A DNA stretch of 64,000 nt from JACPDI01 sp035463475 (GCA_035463475.1 DATHTE010000129.1:1-64000), one strand, 5' to 3'. Numbered from the stretch's first letter, positions 24,940-33,921 are shown. Notes: generated by a model not told the origin, from the sequence alone. Program-made: numbers and translations.

Positions 24940-26811
24940 ATGCAGCCGCGTCTGACGAGCATGACCGCGGGCCTGGCGATCGGCATCACCGCCGCCGTGG
25001 CGGTCGCCTGCGCGGCGGGGGCGTACTTCTACTCGAAGCACCACTTCGACACGCTGCTGCAGAACGAGCGCGCGACGGCGCTCGCGCAGGGAGAGTTGAT
25101 GCGCGCCGCGCTCGAGCACCAGATGATCGAGAACGACCGCAGCCTCATCGCCCAGCTCGTGCAGACGTTCGGGCGCGAGGCACGCGTGCGCAACGTGCTG
25201 CTGCTCGATCGTGAAGGCCACGTCCGCTACGCGAGCCACCCGGAATCCACCAAACCCGGTAACGAGCTCCGGCTCGACTCGCCCACCTGCCAGGCGTGTC
25301 ATCGCCTGCCCCCCGCCCAGCGCGAGTCCAGCCGCATCGTCGAGACGAGCGGCGGCACCATGCTGCGCACCGTGATTCCGTTCCGGAACCGCGCGGCCTG
25401 CTACGGCTGCCACGACCCGGCGCGCAAGATCAACGGCATCATGATCCTGGATTTCGACGCGGGCGAGATGCGCGCCGCCATGAACCGGGACCTGCGCTGG
25501 ATGGTCGCCGGGAGCGGCGCGCTCTCGCTCGTGTTGATCGCGGCGATCGCGCTCATCGTGCGCCTCGTGGTGCTGCGCCGGCTGCAGCGGTTCGAAACGA
25601 CGGCGCGGCAGATCGCGAGCGGCAACCTCGACCGGCGGGTGCCGGCCGGCGGCTCCGACACGATTTCGTGGCTGGCGAACGAGTTCAACACGATGGCGGA
25701 CTCGATGACCGGGCTCGTCAGCGAGGTGCGCCACCAGCGCGAGCGCGTGGAAACCGTCATCAACAGCATCGACGACGGCATCGTGGTGCTCGACACCCAC
25801 CGCAGGGTCGTCGCGGCGAACGACGCGTTCCTGCGGCGGACGGGGCACGTCCGGCAGCAGGTGCTCGGGTGCTCGTGCCGCGACGTCGCGGCGGGCGTCT
25901 GCACGGCGGCCGACTGCCCGACGCTCGCCTGCCTGCAGTCGGGCGAGCGGCAGGTGCGGATCTGCGAGCGGCGTTCGTCGGACGGCACGGCGCGCTGGGA
26001 AGAGGTCCACGCCTCCCCCATCCGCGATCCCTCGGGCGCGCTCGTGCAGGTCGTCGAGGTCTGGCGCGACATCTCCGAGCGCCGCACCGCCGAGGCGCGC
26101 CTCGCCGAGTCGCACCGCCTGGCGTCGCTCGGCGTGCTCGCGTCCGGCTTCTCGCACGAGCTGAACACGCCGCTCGGCACGGTCCTCATGTGCGTCGAGG
26201 GCATCCTTCGCGACGTCCAGGACGGCGGCGGCGGCGACGACTGGCGGCGGATCGGCGAGAGCGCCCGCATCGCGCGCGATCAGATCCTCCGCTGCCGCGG
26301 CATCACGCAGCATTTCCTGCGCATGTCCCGCGGCCAGTCGGGGACCGCCGATCTGATCGAGCTCCAGCCGGCGTTGGCCGTCGTCGCGCGCCTGATCGAG
26401 CCGACCGCCCGCGCTCAGGGCGTAGTGATCGAGACGCTCCCGGTACCACCCGGCATCCACGTGAAAGCGGACGAAGCGGAGCTGCAGCACGCGCTGATGA
26501 ACCTCGTGCTGAACGCCGTCCAGGCCTGCTCGGCCGGCGGGCGGGTCACGATCGGCCTCGACGGGGCGAACCCGCTTCGGCTGCGCGTGTCCGACAACGG
26601 CTGCGGAGTCCCCCCCGAGCACCAGAAGCGCATCTTCGAGCCGTTCTTCAGCCTGAGAAAGGGAGGCACGGGACTGGGGCTCTTTCTCGCGTTGAATTTC
26701 GTGCGGCGCTGGGGGGGCGACATCGCGGTCACCAGCGTTCCGGGCGAAGGATCGACCTTCGACGTTCTTTTCCCCGCGGCGTCCGCTGCGGGATACCGGT
26801 CCGCGTCGTGA
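24940..26811 (+). CDS. membrane sensor histidine kinase with two CXXCH motifs in the sensor domain
   Basis: 623 residues from ATG 24940. Helix 1 (about 9-30) and helix 2 (about 187-211) enclose a periplasmic domain with CQACH (117-121) and CYGCH (154-158), typical of heme c attachment. Next come HAMP (about 212-262), a PAS domain (about 270-380) unusually rich in Cys (CSC, VCTAADCPTLAC), then HisKA with phospho-acceptor His406 in SHELNTP and a HATPase (NLVLNAVQA, DNGCGV, GTGLGL). It probably senses redox potential or a ligand of heme. The stop overlaps the GTG of the response-regulator gene. The target is most likely the divergent sigma-54 operon. Confidence 0.92.
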   Translation: MQPRLTSMTAGLAIGITAAVAVACAAGAYFYSKHHFDTLLQNERATALAQGELMRAALEHQMIENDRSLIAQLVQTFGREARVRNVLLLDREGHVRYASHPESTKPGNELRLDSPTCQACHRLPPAQRESSRIVETSGGTMLRTVIPFRNRAACYGCHDPARKINGIMILDFDAGEMRAAMNRDLRWMVAGSGALSLVLIAAIALIVRLVVLRRLQRFETTARQIASGNLDRRVPAGGSDTISWLANEFNTMADSMTGLVSEVRHQRERVETVINSIDDGIVVLDTHRRVVAANDAFLRRTGHVRQQVLGCSCRDVAAGVCTAADCPTLACLQSGERQVRICERRSSDGTARWEEVHASPIRDPSGALVQVVEVWRDISERRTAEARLAESHRLASLGVLASGFSHELNTPLGTVLMCVEGILRDVQDGGGGDDWRRIGESARIARDQILRCRGITQHFLRMSRGQSGTADLIELQPALAVVARLIEPTARAQGVVIETLPVPPGIHVKADEAELQHALMNLVLNAVQACSAGGRVTIGLDGANPLRLRVSDNGCGVPPEHQKRIFEPFFSLRKGGTGLGLFLALNFVRRWGGDIAVTSVPGEGSTFDVLFPAASAAGYRSAS

Positions 26812-28166
26812 CCGCGCAGCCTTCGATCCTGCTCGTAGACGACGACGAGGCCTTCCGCACGGTGCTGGCGGGTGAGCTGACGCGCCTCGGCTACGGCGTC
26901 AGGACGGCGGCGTCCGGAGCGGAAGCGCTGGCGGCGGTCCGCGAGCGCGAGCCGGACGTCGTGCTGCTCGATCTGCGTCTGCCCGACATGGACGGCCTCG
27001 AGGTCCTGGCCGCCGCACGCGCGGCGCACGCTTCGCTGGACGTGATCATGCTGACCGGCCACGGATCGATCGACACCGCGATCGAGTCGATCCGCATCGG
27101 GGCCTTCGATTACGTGTCGAAACCGTGCCCGCTGGGCGAGCTGGAGGTTCGCATCCAACGAGCGCTCGAGCGGCAGGAGCTGCGGCGGCGCGCCACGCTG
27201 CTCGAGCGCGCGCTCACGCCGTCCGACCCCGGGCGCAGCTTCATCGGCGAGAGCGCCGCGTTCCGCGCGCTGCTGCAGCTCGTCGAACGTGTCGCGCCGG
27301 CCGGTTCGACCGTGCTGATCACCGGCGAGACAGGGTCGGGCAAGGAGATGGTGGCCAAGCTGCTCCACGCCCGCAGCCCGCGCCGCGATCGCCCGTTCGT
27401 CGTCGTCGAGTGCGCGGCGCTGCAGGAGAGCCTTCTGCAGAGCGAGCTGTTCGGCCACGAACGCGGCGCATTTACCGGCGCTGACCGCGCCAAGCCCGGG
27501 CTGTTCGAGGTCGCGCACGGGGGCACCATCTTCCTCGACGAGATCGGCGAGGTCAGCCAGGCCACGCAGGTCAAGCTCCTGCGCGTCCTCGACACGTCCA
27601 CGTTCCGTCGCGTCGGCGGGACGGCGGAAATTCACGTGGACGTCCGCATCCTCGCGGCGACGAACCGGGACCTGGAAGGCCTGGTGCGGCAGGGGCTGTT
27701 TCGAGAGGACCTGTTCTACCGCCTCAGCACGATCGCGCTCAAGGTGCCCGCTCTGCGTGAGCGGCACGGTGACGTCCCGCTGCTCGCCACGCACTTCGCG
27801 AGCATCCTGAACGAACGGTTCGGCACACGCAAGACGATCGGCGCGTCGGCCCAGCAGGCGCTCGAGCGGCACGCGTGGCCCGGGAACGTGCGTGAGCTTC
27901 TCCACGTGGTCGAAGCGGCGATGATCGTCTGCGACGGTCCGGAGGTGCGCCCCGAACACCTCCCGGCGCATGTGCGGGGCGCGCCCGCCGTGCAGCCGGC
28001 GCCCGGGGGAAGCAACGGCCAGCCGGCCACGCTCCAAGAACTGGAGCGCGCGCACATCGCCGCAGTGCTCCGCGGTACGAGCGGGCATCGCGGGCAGGCG
28101 GCGCGAATCCTCGGGATCAGCGAGCGGAACCTCTATCGCAAGCTGCGGGAGTACGAACTCCTCTAA
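26808..28166 (+). CDS. NtrC-type sigma-54 response regulator
   Basis: 452 residues from GTG 26808, coupled to the kinase (GTGA). Receiver domain with phospho-acceptor Asp55 (VVLLDLRLPD), AAA+ domain with Walker A GETGSGKE, sigma-54 contact loop GAFTGA, Walker B TIFLDEIGE, and a C-terminal Fis-type helix-turn-helix (GQAARILGISERNLYRKL). The only sigma-54 promoter close by is that of the divergent respiratory operon (24765-24780), its probable target. The longer open frame upstream is antisense-style shadow within the kinase gene. Confidence 0.95.
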   Translation: MTAQPSILLVDDDEAFRTVLAGELTRLGYGVRTAASGAEALAAVREREPDVVLLDLRLPDMDGLEVLAAARAAHASLDVIMLTGHGSIDTAIESIRIGAFDYVSKPCPLGELEVRIQRALERQELRRRATLLERALTPSDPGRSFIGESAAFRALLQLVERVAPAGSTVLITGETGSGKEMVAKLLHARSPRRDRPFVVVECAALQESLLQSELFGHERGAFTGADRAKPGLFEVAHGGTIFLDEIGEVSQATQVKLLRVLDTSTFRRVGGTAEIHVDVRILAATNRDLEGLVRQGLFREDLFYRLSTIALKVPALRERHGDVPLLATHFASILNERFGTRKTIGASAQQALERHAWPGNVRELLHVVEAAMIVCDGPEVRPEHLPAHVRGAPAVQPAPGGSNGQPATLQELERAHIAAVLRGTSGHRGQAARILGISERNLYRKLREYELL

Positions 28167-28181
28167 GATCGCTCCCCGCCG

Positions 28182-28895
28182 TCACTCCGACGGCTGCGCA
28201 CCGACGATCCGTTTCAGCACGGCTTCGACGTCCGAGGGCCTGAAGCCGAACGGCCCCGCCGCGCTTTTGTAGGCGATGCGCCCGCTCCGGTCGATGACAT
28301 AGAGCCGATCCGGCCAGCCGGTGTAGGCGCGCTCGACTCGGTTGTCCGGCCCGTCGATGATGGCCGGCAGCTCGATCCCGAGCCGGGTCACGCAGAGACC
28401 AGCGGCGCTGTACCGCTCGTCCGGCGTTCTCGTGCTGGCCAAGAGCACGTTGTCATCGACGTTGTCGCGGAGCTGCCAGGCGTCCACCGGGTGCGCCTCC
28501 TGGATGTACACCACGTAAAAGGCGACGCGGTCGCGGTAGGTGCGATAGAGCGAGTTGAGCGCGGGCACCGCCCGGCGGAACGGCGGTCACGTGTAGCTGC
28601 CGAACACGAGCACCACCGGACGATCGCCGCGGTGCGCCGACAGCGTGGTTGTCTGGCAGCGATCGACCCATGACAGGGTGAAGTCGGGCGCCTCGTCTCC
28701 TTCCGCGAGCGTCCCGTCTCGCGCCCAGAGCCACATCTGGCGCGCGGGGAGCGCCCGCCAGACCAGCGGCGCGGGCGCGTATTTCATGAAGAGGCCGAAC
28801 GGCTCGGGCCCCAACATCATCGCCAGGGCCACGGTGCCGAACAACGCCACGTAGAGGACGGCGAGCGCGAGGATGCCGCGAAGCAGCCACTTCAT
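28182..28895 (-). CDS. iodothyronine-deiodinase-like selenoprotein (in-frame UGA at residue 103)
   Basis: Reading from ATG 28895, a membrane anchor (MKWLLRGILALAVLYVALFG) is followed by a thioredoxin-like fold. The sequence reads VVLVFGSYT, then TGA (28589-28587), then PPFRRAVPALNSLYR in the same frame, continuing to the stop at 28182. Deiodinases read FGSCT-Sec-PSF at their catalytic site and later IYIEEAHASDGW; here VVYIQEAHPVDAW occurs at the right distance. So the TGA most likely encodes selenocysteine in a 237-residue protein. A hairpin fitting the bacterial SECIS rule lies just downstream. Bacterial homologues are of uncertain substrate (redoxin-like reductase). Sec machinery (selA, selB, selC, selD) is not in this window. 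Confidence 0.85.
28559..28576 (-). promoter_or_regulatory. Candidate bacterial SECIS element in mRNA
   Basis: Starting 10 bases after the UGA, the mRNA can fold GCCGGGC / GCCCGcGC (one bulged C) with a three-base apical loop GGU (28569-28567). The 17-base distance from UGA to the loop and a G in the loop's first two positions satisfy the published bacterial SECIS rules as I recall them. An alternative 6-bp stem directly after the UGA (ACCGCC/GGCGGU) would compete with it. Confidence 0.6.
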
Positions 28896-28936
28896 AAGCC
28901 CGATACCTTACACGATTCTGGCGGTACACTTGCAAC

Positions 28937-31201
28937 ATGCAGATCCGCGTCGGCTGCCCCGCCCACAATTGCGGCGGGCGCTGCATGCTGGTGGCGCACG
29001 TGCGCGACGGCCGGATCGTGCGGCTGGACGCGGACGACCGCCCGGACGACCTCGCGGCGCCGCAGCTGCGCGCCTGCGTCCGTGGCCGCGCGTACCTGCG
29101 CCGCCAGTACCACCCGGACCGGCTGCTGCGGCCGCTCAGGCGCATGGGCAGGCGCGGGGATGGGCGGTTCGAGCCAATCGCATGGGACGAGGCGCTCGAC
29201 ACCGTCGCCCGCGAGTTCGCGCGTGTGAAAGCTCGCTATGGCCCCTCCGCCCTGTTCGTCCCCTACGGGACCGGTTCCTACAACCAGTTGAACGGATCGC
29301 ACGTCGCGCGGCGACTGATGAATCTGTTCGGCGGCTGCCTCGGGATCTACAACTCGTACTCCTGGGGCGCGATCAACCTCGCGACCCCCACCGTGTACGG
29401 AACGCTCGTCACGGGCAACCAGCGGCAGGACTGGCTGAACTCGCGCTACATCCTGATGTGGGGCTGGAACCCCGCGGAGATGCGCGACGGCACGAACAGC
29501 GACTACTTCGTCAAGCTCGCGCGCGAACGCGGCGCGCGCGTCGTCTGCATCGACCCGCGGCATTCGCTGTCCGCCGCCGCGCTCGCCGACGAGTGGATCG
29601 CCATCAGGCCCGGAACCGACGCCGCGATGATGACCGCGATGGCCTACGTGATGCTGACCGAGCAACTGCACGACGCCGCGTTCGTCCGCACGCACTGCGT
29701 CGGGTTCGACGCCACGCAGATGCCGCCCGGCGCCGAGACCGCTGAAAGCTACTCGGACTACGTGCTTGGCACCCGCGACGGCGTGCCGAAAACGCCCGAG
29801 TGGGCGGAACCGATCACCGCCGTGCCGGCAGGCACCATTGCCCGCATCGCCCGCGAGTACGCGACGCGCAAGCCCGCGGTGCTGTATCAGGGGTACGGCA
29901 TGCAGCGGCGTGCGTACGGCGAGCAGGTGGTGCGCGCAGGATGCGTGCTCGCGGCCATCACCGGCAACGTCGGCGTGCCCGGCGGCTGGGCGAGCGGACT
30001 CGGGCTGCAGGCGCCCGACGGCGGCCCGCTGTGGACCGTTTTTCCTGGCGGCGAGAATCCGGTGGCCGCGCAGATCCCGGTCTTCCTCTGGACCGAAGCG
30101 GTGCTTCGCGGCAAGAGCATGACCGCGGCCGACGGCGTGCGCGGGGCCGAGCGGCTGGACAACGACATCAAGCTCATTTACGCGGTCGCGACCAACTGCC
30201 TGATCAACCAGCACGCGGACACGAACCGCACCGCCGCAATCCTGCGTGATGAATCCAAAGTGGAGTTTCTCGTCGTCCAGGACAACTTCCTGACGCCGAC
30301 GGCGCGGTTCGCCGACATCGTCCTGCCCGCCTGCACGCAGTTCGAGACGTGGGGCCTCGAGGACGGCTGGAAGTACGGAGACGAGGTGATCGTCCAGCCG
30401 AAGCTCGTGGACCCGCCCGGCGAGTGCAAGAGCGATTACCGCATCTGCGCCGAGCTCGCGTCTCGACTGGGGATCGGCGACGCGTTCACCGAGGGACGTC
30501 ACGAGCGCGCGTGGGCGGAGTGGTGTCTCGACGAGCTGCGGCAACGCCGTTTCCCTGAACTGCCGACGCTTGACGAGCTGCTCGCGTCCAACGCCGGCGT
30601 CTGGGCGCGTCGCGTGGACACGCCCGCCATTGCGTTTGCCGACTTCCGGCTCGATCCGGAGCGCCACCCGCTGCCGACGCCAAGCGGCAAGATCGAGATC
30701 TTCTCGAAGCAGCTGTTCGATCTGGAGAGGCCCGCGGAGGTTCCTCCAATCCCGAAGTACATCGAGGAGTGGGAGAGCCCGTTCGCGGATGACGGCGGAA
30801 CGTATCCCCTGCAGGCGATCGGGCACCACACGCTGCACCGCGTTCACTCGACCCACGACAACAACGACTGGCTCGAAGAGGCGTTCCCGCAGCGCGTCTT
30901 CATGAACCCGATCGACGCGTCCGCGCGCGGCATCGCCGACGGCGACGAGGTGAAGGTGTTCAACGCGCGCGGGGCGCTCGTGCTCCAGTGCCGCGTCACG
31001 CCTCGCATCATGCCCGGCGTGATCGACATCCCGCAGGGCGCCTGGTGGGCGCCAGCGGAGGACGGGGTGGACCACGGCGGCAACGTCAACGTTTTGACCT
31101 CGTCCCGGTGGACGCCGTTCGCGTGCGCCACGGCGCAGCACACCATGATGGTGGACGTGCAGCCCTGGGCGCCGAAGCGCCTCGCGCGGAGGCGACCCTG
31201 A
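28937..31201 (+). CDS. DMSO-reductase-family molybdopterin oxidoreductase, catalytic subunit
   Basis: 754 residues. N-terminal [4Fe-4S] ligands Cys7, Cys12, Cys16 and Cys47 (CPAHNCGGRC...RACVRG) precede the molybdopterin-binding body: YNSYSWGAINLATPTVYG with the probable Mo-ligand Ser, MWGWNPAEMRDG, LYQGYGMQRRAYGEQ, and a C-terminal cofactor-binding domain (YPLQAIGHHTLHRVHST). It is closest to DmsA-like reductases, but no Tat signal is present, so it would act in the cytoplasm unless the true start is upstream. Substrate (DMSO, N-oxide, polysulfide or other) is not determinable. Stop overlaps the CTG start of the next gene. Confidence 0.9.
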   Translation: MQIRVGCPAHNCGGRCMLVAHVRDGRIVRLDADDRPDDLAAPQLRACVRGRAYLRRQYHPDRLLRPLRRMGRRGDGRFEPIAWDEALDTVAREFARVKARYGPSALFVPYGTGSYNQLNGSHVARRLMNLFGGCLGIYNSYSWGAINLATPTVYGTLVTGNQRQDWLNSRYILMWGWNPAEMRDGTNSDYFVKLARERGARVVCIDPRHSLSAAALADEWIAIRPGTDAAMMTAMAYVMLTEQLHDAAFVRTHCVGFDATQMPPGAETAESYSDYVLGTRDGVPKTPEWAEPITAVPAGTIARIAREYATRKPAVLYQGYGMQRRAYGEQVVRAGCVLAAITGNVGVPGGWASGLGLQAPDGGPLWTVFPGGENPVAAQIPVFLWTEAVLRGKSMTAADGVRGAERLDNDIKLIYAVATNCLINQHADTNRTAAILRDESKVEFLVVQDNFLTPTARFADIVLPACTQFETWGLEDGWKYGDEVIVQPKLVDPPGECKSDYRICAELASRLGIGDAFTEGRHERAWAEWCLDELRQRRFPELPTLDELLASNAGVWARRVDTPAIAFADFRLDPERHPLPTPSGKIEIFSKQLFDLERPAEVPPIPKYIEEWESPFADDGGTYPLQAIGHHTLHRVHSTHDNNDWLEEAFPQRVFMNPIDASARGIADGDEVKVFNARGALVLQCRVTPRIMPGVIDIPQGAWWAPAEDGVDHGGNVNVLTSSRWTPFACATAQHTMMVDVQPWAPKRLARRRP

Positions 31202-32451
31202 GGCACGCATTCGCCTTCGACGCCTCGGCGTGCACCGGCTGCAAGGCCTGCCAGGTCGCGTGCAAGGACAAGAACACGCTGCCGGAAGGCGTGCTGTGGC
31301 GGCGCGTCTACGAGGTGTCCGGCGGCACGTGGGAGCGGCGCGGCGCCGCGTGGACGAACAGCGTGTTCGCCTACAACGTGTCGGTCGCCTGCAACCACTG
31401 CGCGGACCCCGCGTGCGCGGCCGCGTGCCCGACCGGCGCCTACGCGATCAGAGACGATGGCATCGTCTGGCTCGATGCGAAGAAGTGCGTCGGCTGCGAA
31501 TACTGCGCCTGGGTGTGTCCGTACTCGGCGCCACAGTACTCGCCAGAACTCGGACGGACGACGAAATGCGACTTCTGCCGGGACCTGATCGATGCGGGTC
31601 TCCCGCCAGCCTGCGTCGCGGCGTGCCCGATGCGGGCGCTGGAGGTCGTCGAAGGCGCGCCGGCCCTCGGGCCGGCGGCTGCCGCGCCGCCAGGCACGCG
31701 CGCGCTGTGGGAAGCGCCAGCCATCGAGCATCCGTTTCCACTGCCCGCGGTGTCGCGAACGCAGCCGCTCCTCCGCGTGAAACCACATCCCGCTATGGCG
31801 ACCGGCGAGCCGAAGGCGGTGGCGAACTACGAGGAAGTGCGGCGGTGGGATCGTAGAGGCCAGAGGCCAGGGGCCAGAGGCCAGAGGCCAGCGCTGAACG
31901 AACTCCCGCTCGTGGCGTTCACGCTGCTCGGGCAGGCGGCCGCTGGGCTCGCCGTGATCTCGCTGTTCACGCAGCCGCTCTCCGGTCCCATCCTGGCGAC
32001 GCTCGCCGCACTGATCGCCGCGGCGGCCCTGCTGTCCCTCCTGCATCTCGGAACCGCGTTGGGCGCGTGGCGCGCCCCGGCGAACGCGAAGCGGTCCGCC
32101 TTGAGCCGCGAGATCTGGATGCTTGGATTGTTCGCAGCGGCGCTCGTCGTGGCGCTCTTCCTCCCGCGCCCGGGGCACGTCGCGCTCGCGCTCTGCGGCG
32201 TGGCGCTGGTCGAGAGCATGACGCGGGTGTACCAAGTCGACGTGGTCCCCGGCTGGAAGACGTGGCGGACGCGCGCGGCGTTTGCCGCGAGCGCGCTGCT
32301 GCTTGGATCCGTGGCCACGTTGGCAACCCGATTACCGGCGTTGGGCCCTGTGGCCACCTTGATCGTGGTGGGCGCTTCCCTCGCGCTCATCGCGCAGCAG
32401 TGGTCCATGCGCCGGCGCTTCTACCTGAGACTCAGCCAGAAGGTCATGTAA
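31198..32451 (+). CDS. fused DmsB-like ferredoxin and DmsC-like membrane anchor (CTG start)
   Basis: The frame has no ATG, GTG or TTG at the right place. CTG 31198 is preceded by GGAGG at 31188-31192 and overlaps the previous stop (CTGA), and would start the canonical DmsB sequence RHAFAFDASACTGCKACQVA. Four cluster sites follow (CTGCKACQVAC, CNHCADPACAAACP, CVGCEYCAWVCP, CDFC...CVAACP) up to about residue 200. After a linker containing a heptamer repeat (residues about 220-231), about six hydrophobic segments form a shortened DmsC-like anchor ending RRRFYLRLSQKVM. Usually these are two separate proteins. Confidence 0.85.
   Translation: MRHAFAFDASACTGCKACQVACKDKNTLPEGVLWRRVYEVSGGTWERRGAAWTNSVFAYNVSVACNHCADPACAAACPTGAYAIRDDGIVWLDAKKCVGCEYCAWVCPYSAPQYSPELGRTTKCDFCRDLIDAGLPPACVAACPMRALEVVEGAPALGPAAAAPPGTRALWEAPAIEHPFPLPAVSRTQPLLRVKPHPAMATGEPKAVANYEEVRRWDRRGQRPGARGQRPALNELPLVAFTLLGQAAAGLAVISLFTQPLSGPILATLAALIAAAALLSLLHLGTALGAWRAPANAKRSALSREIWMLGLFAAALVVALFLPRPGHVALALCGVALVESMTRVYQVDVVPGWKTWRTRAAFAASALLLGSVATLATRLPALGPVATLIVVGASLALIAQQWSMRRRFYLRLSQKVM
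31855..31889 (+). repeat. Five tandem AGAGGCC heptamers inside a coding region
   Basis: Five 7-bp units (the third is AGGGGCC) run from 31855 to 31889, in the linker between the ferredoxin and membrane parts of the fused DmsBC gene. Because 7 is not a multiple of 3, gain or loss of one unit would shift the frame of the membrane part. Confidence 0.85.
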
Positions 32452-32457
32452 GCAAGT

Positions 32458-33921
32458 ATGAGGAGAGTCCTCGTACTGCTTGCCGCTGGCCTGCTGCTGC
32501 TCGTCGGAATCGCCGGCATCCGCACGGCCCGCTACGAGCCGGCGACAGTGCCGATCCCGTCCGTCCCGGAAATCCCCGTCCCCGACGGCGCTGCCGAACG
32601 GCTTGCCGCGTCGCTTCGCATCCCGACCGTCTCGCACGAGGACCCGGCGTCGTTCGACTCGACAGCGTTTCAGGCGTTGCACGCGCACCTCGAGAGCGCG
32701 TTTCCTCGCGTGCACTCGCAGCTGCGCCGCGAGGCCGTGCGAACGTACAGTCTCCTGTACACGTGGGAGGGCACCGACCCGTCTCTCAAACCTATCCTCC
32801 TCGCCGGACACCTGGACGTTGTCCCGGTCGAGGCAGGCACGAGGCACCTGTGGAATGCGGATCCGTTCAGCGGCCGGGTCGCTGACGGCTACATCTGGGG
32901 TCGAGGCGCCATCGACAACAAGTCGGCGGTTGTCGGTACGCTCGAGGCCGTGGAGATGCTCCTGGGCGAAGGCTTCCGGCCGGCTCGGACGGTATATCTC
33001 GCCTACGGGCATGACGAGGAAGTGGGCGGAACCGGGGGCGCGCGGGAGATCGCTGCGCTCCTGAAGCGCCGCGGCATCGAGCTGGAGACGGTGCTGGATG
33101 AAGGAGGTGTGATCGGAGACGGTATCCTGCCCGGCATTTCCGCTCCGGTCGCGCTCGTGGGGATTGCCGAGAAGGGCTTCGTCAGCATCGAGCTGAGCGT
33201 GCGAACGGCGGGCGGCCATTCGTCCTTGCCTCCGACTCAGAGCGCGATCGGGATCCTCAGCGCGGCGGTCGCGAGAGTCGAGGACAACCAGATGCCGACG
33301 CGTCTCGAAGGCCCCACGCGCCAGCTCTTCGAGCGGATCGGACCGCACTTCCCGTTCGCCCAGCGTGCGGCGTTCGCCAACCTGTGGCTTACGCGGGCGC
33401 TGGTCACGCGCAGCCTCCAACGCACCCCGACCACCAACGCGATGCTGCGGACGACGACGGCGGTCACGATGTTCCAGGCCGGAACGAAGGACAATGTGCT
33501 CCCCAGCCACGCGCGCGCGGTGGTCAACTTCCGGATCCTGCCGGGCGACAGCGTGGCCGGCGTCGTGGAACACGTCCGGCGCACGGTCGATGACGACCGC
33601 GTCGAGGTCAAGACGACGGGACGCTTTTCCGCCGAGCCGTCGGCCGTGTCCAGCACCGACGCCGGGAGTTACCGCATCCTGGAGCGAACGATCCGGAGCG
33701 TGACGCCCGACGCGATCGTGGCGCCGTATCTGGTCGTCGTGGTGACCGACGCGCGTTACTACGCCGGCCTGAGCGGAAACGTATACCGGTTTCTGCCGGT
33801 CCGCCTCATGTCGCGCGATCTCGAGCGGATGCACGGCGCGGACGAGCGGATCGCCGTCCGCAACTACGAGAACGTCATTCGCACCTATCGTCAGCTCATT
33901 CTGAACGCCGCTCGACGTTGA
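32458..33921 (+). CDS. M20-family metallopeptidase / amidohydrolase (PM20D1-like)
   Basis: 487 residues with an N-terminal membrane anchor or signal (MRRVLVLLAAGLLLLVGIAG). Metal-binding residues of the di-zinc family are visible: His in LAGHLDVVPV, the bridging Asp in WGRGAIDNKSA, the catalytic Glu pair in GHDEEVGGTGG, and a later dimerisation lid domain (GGHSSLPP). It resembles carboxypeptidase PM20D1 that hydrolyses N-acyl amino acids. It starts 6 bp after the DmsBC gene. Its 3' end overlaps the convergent multicopper oxidase by 26 bp. Confidence 0.9.
   Translation: MRRVLVLLAAGLLLLVGIAGIRTARYEPATVPIPSVPEIPVPDGAAERLAASLRIPTVSHEDPASFDSTAFQALHAHLESAFPRVHSQLRREAVRTYSLLYTWEGTDPSLKPILLAGHLDVVPVEAGTRHLWNADPFSGRVADGYIWGRGAIDNKSAVVGTLEAVEMLLGEGFRPARTVYLAYGHDEEVGGTGGAREIAALLKRRGIELETVLDEGGVIGDGILPGISAPVALVGIAEKGFVSIELSVRTAGGHSSLPPTQSAIGILSAAVARVEDNQMPTRLEGPTRQLFERIGPHFPFAQRAAFANLWLTRALVTRSLQRTPTTNAMLRTTTAVTMFQAGTKDNVLPSHARAVVNFRILPGDSVAGVVEHVRRTVDDDRVEVKTTGRFSAEPSAVSSTDAGSYRILERTIRSVTPDAIVAPYLVVVVTDARYYAGLSGNVYRFLPVRLMSRDLERMHGADERIAVRNYENVIRTYRQLILNAARR

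Noticed and set aside
28182..28895. Two separate genes (28182-28568 and 28587-28895), or a frameshifted pseudogene
   Set aside because: Both parts are in the same frame and join into one deiodinase-like fold, with only the TGA at the catalytic position between them. Selenocysteine explains this better.
28919..28934. A near-perfect sigma-54 promoter TGGC...TTGCA in front of the molybdoenzyme gene
   Set aside because: Its -12 element ends 3 bases before ATG 28937, so transcription would begin inside the gene. No later start would keep the N-terminal cluster cysteines, so I treat it as coincidence.
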